A stretch of DNA of 60,000 nucleotides, from assembly GCF_964355755.1 (NCBI RefSeq), contig NC_092675.1, positions 8,034,312 through 8,094,311 of the forward strand. Direction: 5' to 3'. Of the stretch, positions 26,101 through 35,357 are shown one piece after another (position 1 is the stretch's first letter; every line of letters starts with the position of its first letter). Source of the DNA: Antedon mediterranea. Taxonomy: Eukaryota > Echinodermata > Crinoidea > Comatulida > Antedonidae. The notes under the pieces were generated by a model. The model was given only the letters and a program-made list of their open reading frames with translations. It was not told the origin of the DNA and made no database searches. The translations under genes were made by a program, and so were the position numbers.

Positions 26101-29100
26101 ATTAAAGTTATTTAGAATAAAGCTTTGTAAAATATATACTATCTTTAATTGATTGATTGATTAAGAAGCAGCATTTTGTATTATACCTATAAAACTGTGA
26201 ACAATCCTTTCAACTGTATAGTGTTTCTGAATCTAAACCATAGTCTACACAAGCAGACTTTAAGCTTGGTTCCCACTAGGACGCAACGCAAGGACGTAAG
26301 CGCAACGCAAGTGAGTTGACCAATCACAAGAGAAAATTCGGAAAATCCATCGCTTTGTGATTGGTTAAATTGCTTACGTCGCACTTACGTCGTTGCGTTA
26401 CGTCCTAGTGGGAACCAAGCTTTAGTTTGCAAACGCAAGTAACCTCGCAGTCAAAAGTTGTTTGGTGCAGACTAGGCTCTACTAGGAAACTTGATAAAAC
26501 TTGTGTTTACAAACTGCGAGTTTGTTCGTTTTATCCTTTACATCAAGCGTGTGATAGGTTTAGATTTTTTTTCAAATGTCGTTATTTTATATTTTATTCA
26601 GAGATTGATGAGTGTTACAGCCTACCTTGCCAAAATGGTGCTACCTGTAAAGATGAAGTAAATTCTTACTCATGCATCTGTTTCCCTGGATACGAAGGAC
26701 CAAACTGTGAAATCTGTGAGTTTTTTAAACAAACACAGCATTAGGCCTATGTATTATCATTTAATAGCAATTCTTATAGTATAACACGTCATATATACTG
26801 ACACAAGGACCTTACGTAAACACAAGATAAACCAAACGTACAAAATACAAAAATCACAAAATAGGATAAGTTAATGAAAATTAAGAAGAAAAAAGTTATT
26901 AAATAGTTACACACATTTTAAAAATAAATATTACCTTAGGTTGCCTATATATTCCCTAATTTAATTGGGAAAACTTTTTAAATTCTATTTATTTAAAAAC
27001 GTATTTATACAGGATAAAACATATCAGGTATAGATATTGCACTTGTTTTAAATATAATCCTGTTTTTTTTTAGATCAGTAGATTTCAAACATTCATTAAA
27101 AGAATTTAAAACTTACTAATATCACTATAAAAGTCACTATACAAAGTAACGAATTATATATAATTGTTTTTATTTTAGCTGTAAATGAATGTGATAACAT
27201 ACCATGTCAACATGATGGAGTATGTCTTACGACTGGTCCTGGAACTTACAAGTGCGTGTGTCCCACTGAATGGTTCGGAGATAACTGCCAATATCGTAAG
27301 TACTGTATTTAAAGATTAATTGTCATTTTCCTGCTTATTAAACATGTGTTTATAATAAGTCAGATTTTTCGCGAAGAGTTCTTGATGTACTATGTTGTCA
27401 ATGAGAGACCATGAACAATTAGATAAATAAAGCTCGTAGGCCTACTTCTATTAATAGTGATTCAAATTGCTAATACGTTGTTGTCTTTATCTACTTAACA
27501 GACGAGGATATGTTCTGTGATCATAAGAAAGATGGTTTGTACAGTCACTGGGTGCTTTGTTCTACCTACATCACGTGTAGTAATTTCGTTACATACAAAG
27601 TTGAATGTCCAGAAGGTTTAGTTTTTAACGCTAAAGCAGGGTATTGCGACTGGCCATCAAGTGTTCCAGACTGTGATGTACCAACAGAATGTACTGGCCG
27701 TCCGGATGGTCTCTACAGCCATCCTTCTGATTGCAGTCAATATATCCATTGTGGCGGTGGAATTGAATACTTACGGCAGTGTCAAGTTGGACTAGTTTTT
27801 AACCAGGCAAAAATGAAATGTGACTATCCGTATAATGTTGTTGGATGTTCAAATCAGCAACAGGTTGATCCATTTTGTAACGGTAAACCCGATGGTAGCT
27901 ACAGACATCCTACGGATTGTACTAAGTATTATATTTGCTCTTATGGAAGCCTTCAAGTTGCCTCTTGTTTTTACAACCTGGTGTACAACGAGCTTCTCAA
28001 TAAGTGTGATTTCCCTACAAAGTTTCCAGAATGTAACCAAGCACAAACTGGTGACGTCTACTGCAATGGAAAAGATGACGGTAACTACGAATACCCAGGT
28101 GATTGTGGTAAATTTGTTCAATGTTCCGGTGGCGTAAGTACTGTCACAACATGTGTACCAGGTTTAGTCTACTCTGTTGAGAATGACGAGTGCGATTATC
28201 CATTAACAGTTGGACCATGTGCCCAGGCTGCTCAAGTTGGAGACTTCTGTTCTACAAAGAGTGCTGTCGGCTTATACAAGGATCCATCAAACTGTGGAAA
28301 GTTCTACCAATGTTCAAATGGCAAAACGTATCACCACAGTTGTCCAACTGGTTTAGTATATAACGAAGTAGTCGAAAAATGTGACCATCATTCCAATGTA
28401 CCCGGATGTGCAGAACCACAAATTAAATTCGATCCATTTTGCTGGGATAAAGATGATGGAGCATACGCAGATCCAAGAAACTGCAACATGTATTACTGGT
28501 GTGACGACCAGATAGCTTTTCATTATGCTTGTCTTGAAAACCAGGCTTATAATGCGTATCAGAATACTTGTAACAGAGAAAGTGGTTGCAACAGCTTAGA
28601 ACCTCAATACCAACAACTAGACGCAGAATGCGAAACTGCTAATGGTTACTTTCCAGACAACAATTACTGCAAAGGATACTACGTATGTATCCTAGGCTCT
28701 GCCCAACGCCTTGAATGTGATGGAAATCTGGTTTTCAATCCACAAACAAAGAAATGTGACTTTGTTTCCAATGTTCCAGAATGTCAACCTGAAGATCCTC
28801 TCTGTGTCGATAGACCCAATGGTAAATATCCTTACCCAGATTCATGTACCACGTATTTAGTATGTGAAAATGGATATTCTGACGTCAGAATATGCAGATC
28901 TGGTCTTGCATACAATGCGGACGCTCAAGAATGTAGAGCACCAGCAGACACACCATCCTGCTTTTGCGTCGGGAAGTTGGACGGAAGTTACACAGATACT
29001 TCCAGCTGCAATCGATACTATAGCTGTTCAAATGAGGTTACATCACGTCCTAACTGCTCACCCGCGTTAACATACAATGCTGCCATTGGAACCTGTGATT

Positions 29101-29522
29101 CATCGCCAAATACAGGAACACCAGCGTGCACATTCCAACAACAGTCACCAGATCCATTATGTTTAGGTAAACCAGATGGAATCTACGGATTCGATGACCG
29201 ATGCGATCTATATTACCAGTGTACCTGGGGAGTGTCACAAGTCAATATATGTGTAGCAGGAAAGGTTTACAATCCGGCTGTCAAGACGTGTTCAGAAGCA
29301 ACTAAAATAAACGGGCCTTGTGGAGTCCAAGCACAAGTAGATAACCAATTCTGTTTCGACAAGACTAATGGATATCACTACCATCCAACAGACTGTAATA
29401 GATTTTACCAATGTTACCAAGGTACAACATACCCTAAAACATGTCAGCCTGGACTTTTCTTCAATGGTGAAGTAACACCTGTAAGGTGTGACTATCCATC
29501 AAACGTACCTAGGTGTAATTAA
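20200..29522 (+). CDS. Gene B: signal peptide, WxxW domain, 15 EGF and 11 chitin-binding domains
   Basis: Exons: 20200-20308, 20476-20552, 20860-21052, 21401-21508, 21750-21863, 22267-22380, 22717-22830, 23090-23200, 23425-23535, 23667-23780, 24283-24396, 24618-24731, 25018-25131, 25390-25503, 25688-25804, 25917-26030, 26602-26715, 27179-27295 and 27502-29522. The joined frame is open for 1367 residues. Exon 1 encodes a signal peptide with a hydrophobic core ([15 protein letters not shown]); the second ATG at 20206 is an alternative start. Exons 2-3 match the mucin WxxW domain ([19 protein letters not shown], then [19 protein letters not shown]-x-V-R-F-x-C). Fifteen phase 1-1 EGF exons follow, then 11 CBM14 repeats in one exon. 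An extracellular glycan-binding matrix or mucus protein is inferred. Gene A shares the EGF-then-CBM14 order, so the two are tandem relatives. Confidence 0.92.
20476..21052 (+). other. WxxW (mucin-2 / CILP type) domain exons of gene B
   Basis: Two exons separated by a phase-0 intron (20553-20859) encode about 90 residues with the order expected for this family: W-F-N-x-D-x-P-x-G-x-G-D-F-E near the start, then Cys pairs around [16 protein letters not shown] and a closing [10 protein letters not shown]. In vertebrates the domain is found in gel-forming mucins and CILP; its exact role is unclear. Confidence 0.85.
23886..24060 (+). repeat. tRNA-derived SINE-like repeat
   Basis: GGGTTCAATCCTGAC (B-box-like) followed by ACTCTTTCAACT and GAGACTTAGTTT. 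The same order is seen at 49240-49400. Boundaries are approximate. Confidence 0.5.
24759..24915. mobile_element. PIF/Harbinger-like MITE, AGCTTGG family, copy 1 (TAA duplication)
   Basis: 157 bp in an intron of gene B. Ends AGCTTGGTTCTCACTAG and CTAGTGAGAACCAAGCT are inverted. TAA flanks both sides (24756-24758 and 24916-24918). The 3-bp TWA target fits PIF/Harbinger (family knowledge). Confidence 0.85.
26273..26421. mobile_element. PIF/Harbinger-like MITE, AGCTTGG family, copy 2 (TTA duplication)
   Basis: 149 bp in gene B intron 16, with ends AGCTTGGTTCCCACTAGG and CCTAGTGGGAACCAAGCT. TTA flanks at 26270-26272 and 26422-26424. The duplicate of this intron in gene D (near 37225-37260) lacks the element. 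Confidence 0.88.
27502..29522 (+). CDS. Last exon of gene B: 11 chitin-binding type-2 domains
   Basis: A 2021-base exon follows the acceptor at 27500-27501 and begins in phase 1 (H-E-D-M-F-C). Eleven six-Cys CBM14 repeats follow, starting with [13 protein letters not shown]. The TAA stop is at 29520-29522. Repeats 4-7 (28026-28795) are the source of gene D's last exon, at about 99% identity by eye. Repeats 8-9 correspond to gene C's last exon at much lower identity. Confidence 0.93.
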
Positions 29523-29699
29523 TTGTCTCAAATAATTATGTTTAAATTGCCAGTGGCATAGTAAATTTCAACAATGGATATTAAAATGTCCGATACTACG
29601 CTTTTAAGCTATTTATACTAGCTGATCCATATTTCATAATGATATATAATTTATCTAATTATTAGCTGGATAGTTTTTCTGTGGCGAAAGCCCTATAAT

Positions 29700-29705
29700 A
29701 ATAAA
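29700..29705 (+). terminator. Polyadenylation signal of gene B
   Basis: AATAAA 178 bases after the stop. A second one lies at 29803-29808 inside a duplicated 3' stretch. Confidence 0.5.
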
Positions 29706-29729
29706 GAAGTATAGATACATTAAGGTATT

Positions 29730-30040
29730 TTGTATTGTAAATTGTTAATTTGAATAATTTAAACTAAATTAATTTGTACAACCAAAGAATAACACTTTTT
29801 GAAATAAAGAGATGTTGATAATAAGGTGTTGCTTCTTATATGCTCTTCTATTAATAACTGGAAACAACCATCATATTTTAAAATGTTGTATTGTAAATTG
29901 TTCGATCTAATAATACCTCAATGTATGTTAATTTGAATAATTTAAACTGAATTAATTTGTACAACCAAAGATTTTTGAAATTAAAAGATGTTGATAATAA
30001 TAATGGTGTTGCTTCATTTTTTGCTGCTTTTCAATGACTA
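29730..30040. repeat. Duplicated 3' flank of gene B (period ~184 bases)
   Basis: TTTGAATAATTTAAACT, TTAATTTGTACAACCAAAG and GATGTTGATAATAA occur in the same order twice, near 29748 and 29932. Confidence 0.75.
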
Positions 30041-31329
30041 AATGGAAACAGCCATCACATTTTAAAAAAGTTTTTAAATTTGCTAGCGGACGATGAGGCT
30101 ACTAAAACTACAACCAACTTATGGTATTGTTAAACTTTATAAATATATCAGTTTAGTGGGAAGGCAGTTTGTAACAATAATTTTCAGAGAATGTTTGGTG
30201 CACCAAATTTTACATTTATGTTCGTGTTTTTATTTCGGTAATATCTACATATTTGCATGCCATTGTTCATAACATTTCTGTAGGCCTAGATCAATTATAT
30301 CATACCTAAACAATATGTTAGTTCAATTGGTCCAATACATTCTGGTATATAGTATTCTTCAGCCAAGTTTCAAAGTTTGTATATATAACATGTTACTTTA
30401 TAACACGCATATTATGTTATGGTCATAATATATTCGCCTTCAATGTCTCGTATCAGTAAGATGGAGACAATTGTAGACCTACTGTATATGTATTACAAAA
30501 AAATTCTTTTTATTTGAGCACTGTTACCGAATAGTATATCCACATATTTGTGGCGCTGAATATTTGTTCAGAACGTCACATACAATATCACCTATAAAAT
30601 ATCACCTACTGTCTTGTACAATACCATAATTATTAATTACAGCTTACAACTGAATGCGTACTCTAATTGACAGTTGACACTGTGATTTATGTACTGAACT
30701 AAAATTAGCACCCTGGGAATTACTTCCGAAAGAGAAACTTGTCACAAAATGAGACCAATTGTTTAAGTCAAATTTAAACCAACTTAATTTGTGTTTTGTA
30801 TGTAACATTAGGGTTGAGGGATGGGAAAGAGGATGGGTGCAAAGAGGAACAATTTTTAAATATATTCTTTATCCATGTAGTAACGAAATATTAATTGTTT
30901 TCATGTTTTACAAATAATATACCACTAAACACAGTAAAACATTGCGATGTAATACTTTGTGAAATTATCACCGTCCTAGTCGATTGAAATAGTACAGTAC
31001 ATGTAACGATACATCACTACGACGTGTATAATATGTTTATATAATGTAAAACAATTTGTGAAAACCACCCCTATTCGTGGCAAATCATAAATTCGATTTA
31101 ATCGTCAATAAATATTAAATTATCTAACTCAACTTAATTAGTAGGCCTAATGGTTTTCAATTGTTTCTTAGAGCCAATTCATACTTAAGTTGGTTCCTAA
31201 CCCTACCCACCAAAGTTGTTCTGCGTTTAGGGCATGTGATGCACCGTAGGCCTATCCTCTAGGCCTACTGGCTTTACAACGCTACTCATGCCAGTGAGGG
31301 AAGGGTGATGATGTCACGTGGGTGGTTTA

Positions 31330-32060
31330 ACTGCAATAATAAAGATTTGTACATAATAAATATACGGCGACTGAAAACGCTAGCTCATTATCCGTAAAAA
31401 AAAATCTATATCCAACCTCTGCAGCACAAAAAAAATGGATCGATTTTCTGTTATGAGTATACAGTACTTGCCTTTACGACGCCTGAGGGAATAGACACTT
31501 GTGGAACAGAGATTGGAATGTTCCATTCATTTCAAATCAATACATTTGCATAAACTTTTCTTTCTTTCTTTCTTGGAGATCCAAGAAACATTTATTATAT
31601 ATGGCCTTTGGCCCAAATAATATACAATGTAATACAATATTAAATAAATATCAGTTGAGTGCGTTTAAAAATTCTGTTCTACGTTTAAATGAAAAAAATA
31701 AATATTTTCCAAGTTTAACAATAAGATCAGTATTTGTGGCAGACATAAGATAAATATATTTTAATTTAGTTGGGTTGTTTGTATAAAAGGAAAACATATA
31801 TTTAGTTCTAATATCTGAATAAAATATATTAAATCTATCAAAATAGTATTTTTTAAAGAAAATCGGCCTGTCTTCAACATTATGATACTGTACTCGAGCT
31901 GTTCAACTGGTTTTCAGCTATTAAAAACAATTATCGTAGGAGGAGATAGGAAAATGCGAAGCCTCCTCGCATTTTTGTGGCGGGTATTTTTCAAGATGGA
32001 CATCCATTAGACAGTGTATACCACGATCGGAAAACACCCCTATTTGGGGCAAATCGTTGA
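31330..32060. repeat. Segmental duplication block, related to 48650-50000
   Basis: Several ordered stretches of 15-60 bases are shared with 48650-50000, interrupted by insertions in each copy. This ties the gene B 3' flank to the region just before gene C's last exon. Confidence 0.7.
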
Positions 32061-32239
32061 ACCTAAATTCGTTTTAATCGTCAATAACTAATTATCGAAC
32101 TCAATTTAATTAGTAAACAGGGTTACATCAGGTGGTTAAAATCAGTACCGAAAGTACGAACCAACTTTATATACCATCGAGTAAACATTCTAGAAGTTAC
32201 GCGCGATTTACCGAATTTTGCCCTTACGTAAATTTATAT

Positions 32240-32942
32240 ATAGATGTCCGTGTTTTTTTCTCATAGTGACATAGGTGGTTATTCACTTCAGAAGACGGAT
32301 TCTTACAAAAGATTCTAATGCTGTTATTCTTCCTATATTATTGTACAATAACCTTTTACCTATCAATGTATTTGTGAGATATTTGATAATAATATAGAAT
32401 CTATTCTTCTTTTGTCGCATTGCTGTCATATTTAGGTATCATACGGTAATTATTAGTTTTCCATATATTTTATTTGTACTCCTTTACCTGGAAACATAAT
32501 AAGAGGCCATTAACTCTTACTAAAAGACAAATCGTAGTTATATAAGGAGCCGATACTCTGGTTTCGCACAAATCTTTCCTGTTATTCTCTTGATTTAACA
32601 TAGAAGATATGTTCATGTTTGGTACTTACCGGTACTAATATTGTAAGCAATAATAATGCTAATCATAATATCACACGATAGGTTATTGACATGACATATA
32701 TTGTATAAAAATTGTTGGAACGTCTCCAAATAACTATTCATTACTATTCATTATATCTATGTATTGGTATGAAGATTTTTCCGTGATTTTGTCGTAATCT
32801 TTTACCTGGAAACCCATATTGTACCCAGATAGTTGGTCATTTACTTCAACACATATTTTTGAAGACGAATTCTTACCAAAGAACCTGATGCTGTTTTGTC
32901 TACCTTATTGTATAATTACCTTTTACCTACTGTAATAAACAT
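32240..32942. repeat. Segmental duplication block with promoter copy P1, pair of 42895-43592
   Basis: Near-identical to 42895-43592 over roughly 700 bases (for example GACATAGG...TTATTCACTTCAGAAG and ATTTGATAATAATATAGAATC). Confidence 0.9.
32486..32560 (+). promoter_or_regulatory. Promoter module copy P1
   Basis: ACCTGGAAACATAATAAGAG, then CTAAAAGAC and TATATAAGG (32539-32547) followed by AGCCGATACTCTGG. The same module precedes genes C and D. No intact signal-peptide exon follows here, only ATGTTCATGTTTG near 32609, so it looks like an orphan. Confidence 0.6.
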
Positions 32943-34549
32943 AACTAGACATGAAACTCGTCACTTTGACGAGTTAGTTATCCGCACCACGATAAACGCC
33001 ACGTGCACGTCATACGTTGGAATATTGCACACAGATAAAGATTATGGCATTATGACAAGAACTGAAGAATATGATATGCTGTTAGTGCTGAATTCTGTCA
33101 ATTTTGTGTCATATAGTATATACATGCAAACACTACAGTATAATCTGTATACATATTACATACAGTGTAGAATAGGTGAAATTACGGGACCCGCCATTTA
33201 TTCCAATTTTTAACATGGCGACGGTATCAAAATGAAACACTTAGATAGCAATTTCAGAAGGAAATTATCTTAGGAACAACATATTAACGTGTAGAAGAAA
33301 TTTGAATACGTAAAATATAGATGCGCACCCTTTTAAATGTGATGAACTATTACGCAAAATATGAAAATACGACTTTTTTTATTCAACTGGCCATATGATG
33401 ACGTCACAACATCCGATTGGCAAAATGTTTACATGAATTCGTATCTACAATCCAATAGCTTCCAGAAAACGTTTTAATCGTGATTATCACATTTTATTCT
33501 TACGAGCTATTACAGAATAAAATTTACTGTAAAGATGAAATTAATGACCCACGTAATTGAAATTCTTAGGCATGATGACGTCATAAAAATTAAAATATTT
33601 TTATCTCATGCTAAAGAAAGTTGATTGACCTACACAATATATAAATGTAGGAGAAAAAGGAATACAGATAAGCGTGATGCGCTCCATTGAATGTGATGAG
33701 CAATAACGAAAGAGACAAAAATCCTATATTTTACATTCGTGTGGCCATACGATGACGTCACAATGTTTTTTTAGCCTTATCGATGCATGATCCGTTATCT
33801 ACAACTCATCAACTTCTAGATTTTGTAATAAAAATAAACGGTTCACGGTTTACTTTAGAAACTATGACTGTTTAAAAAAAGACAACATTTTGACGATTTT
33901 TTAAGCTTTTTCATAAAAAACGCGCATGAAATGTTTAATTCAACGTGTTCGTATGGCGTTATTTAAATTGAAAAAGGTCTAAATTGTTTTCAAAATTACT
34001 AGGAAAGGCTTGAAAAATATAATTCAAGAGAAAAAAATATGTTTTTAACGCTACGTGCGCACCGCGTGCGTAAAAAATTGCGCGCCCGTGGGAATTTTTG
34101 ACATGTTCAAAATGACAAGAAACGCATAAAAAGTTGATTAGAAATTAATTTTGCGCATTTTGAAATTTTAAATGCGCGTGCGCGCGTAACTTCTTGTGAA
34201 ACATGCCATTTTTAATCCGTAGAAAGTTTGCCCCTGATATGACTTAAATTTTGTCAAAGTGTCAATACTAAATGACTTTTGGTTTTTAATCTATGATCAA
34301 TCATTGAAATTCATAAAATTGCGCGTAAGTCACGTTGCGCAACTATGACGTCATTCAAAAATAGGAGGTGCACAACTTCACGTAAATGCCCATATGTTGT
34401 CAAAGTTAAGAAATGTTATGTTTACACATTTTAGAGAAACGCGATCCACAAAAAGGAAGGATGGAAAGAAGAATAATACAGAAAAAAACTGTTGATCTCA
34501 TACAATCACAAGGAGTTATCCGCTTGGTATACCAAGCGGATAACTAATT
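32943..34549. mobile_element. 1.6-kb inserted element with terminal hairpins (absent from the duplicate at 43593)
   Basis: The duplicated block at 43571-43610 reads straight through from AATAAACAT to GACGCAAATAACGC, while here 1.6 kb intervenes. The left end has a 9-bp hairpin (AACTCGTCA...TGACGAGTT, 32955-32975) then AGTTATCCGC. The right end has a perfect 32-base palindrome at 34514-34545 containing the same AGTTATCCGC in both orientations, followed by TAATTA. Asymmetric terminal repeats plus a 3' hairpin recall Helentron-type non-autonomous elements, but a hallmark target was not proven. The interior holds GCGCGCGT-rich motifs also found at 36060-36100, 41040-41330 and 46150. Confidence 0.7.
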
Positions 34550-34615
34550 ATTGACGCAAATAACGCAAGTAATATGTATAATTATACCATTAATAAAATC
34601 ATTCTTCACACTTAA

Positions 34616-35136
34616 AGATGTATTGTCCCTTGAAACACAAAAAATGAAGGTAAAAATATTTTTTATTTAAATTGGCCATAACAAGTAATATTGCCAAAAA
34701 CAACAAGTTTACGTGATTAACAGGTAAATTAATTTGATTACATTTTGTCTAGAAAATCGTCGTGAGCGAAAGTAAACAAAGATTTCAAACCACGAGTAGG
34801 CCTATGCATTATGCATGATGCTAATTAGGATTGTTTACAACTCGTCACGGTTGAGAAGGTGTTTTCACACAGATCGCAAGGAAGGTTTATGATTATTCAT
34901 ACAGAGTAACCAAACAAGTGCGTTGCATTATGAGATATGTTTTGATCGAAAACTTTGACTGGAAGTCAAAGTTATTTTTTGAACAATAAAAACGTCTGTA
35001 TTTCAGTTAAATGATTTTTTTTCGACTAATTTTTTGTGAAATTTAATAACTATTATGATACTTCAAAATGACCCACTTTTTTTTCGAAATCTATTATTTT
35101 TATTTTTTTTTAATTAGTCAAAGGGACAATACATCT
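34616..35136. mobile_element. piggyBac-like non-autonomous element, TTAA target, with empty site known
   Basis: 521 bp flanked by TTAA at 34612-34615 and 35137-35140. Ends are AGATGTATTGTCCCTT and AAGGGACAATACATCT, imperfect only further in. The duplicated segment at 43651-43675 reads CACACTTAAATGATTTATT with one TTAA and no insert. TTAA duplication with precise insertion is the hallmark of piggyBac. No transposase is encoded. Confidence 0.93.
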
Positions 35137-35237
35137 TTAAATGATTTATTATACCGTTTCCAACAACGTGAATTCTTGCATATGTTACACGTCTATTATG
35201 TTGGTTTTTTTTTCCACATATTGTTGTTGTAATCCCT

Positions 35238-35310
35238 ACCTGGAAACATAATAAGAGGCCATTCACTCTACTAAAAGACGAATGGTTATAAAAGGAGCCG
35301 TTACTTTGGT
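35238..35310 (+). promoter_or_regulatory. Promoter of gene D (module copy P2)
   Basis: ACCTGGAAACATAATAAGAG followed by CTAAAAGACG and a TATA box TATAAAAGG at 35287-35295. The start codon lies 63 bases downstream, a normal distance for a TATA promoter with a short 5' UTR. Confidence 0.72.
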
Positions 35311-35357
35311 ATATCGTACAAATTGATAAGTTTGATTCTCTACAACTTACAAACAAG

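Larger units (their letters stand above)
29523..32235. other. Intergenic region between gene B and the duplicated promoter block
   Basis: No gene recognised. The part at about 31330-32060 has a relative at 48650-50000 (CGGCGA/CGGAAACGCTAGCTC, GATTGGAATGTTCCA, TTCAACATTATGAT...CTGTTCAACTGGTTTTCAGC). The stretch at 31586-31700 (TTTATTATATATGGCCTTTG) preceded by TTTCTTTCTTTC resembles the 3' end of a retroelement in reverse orientation. Confidence 0.5.
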
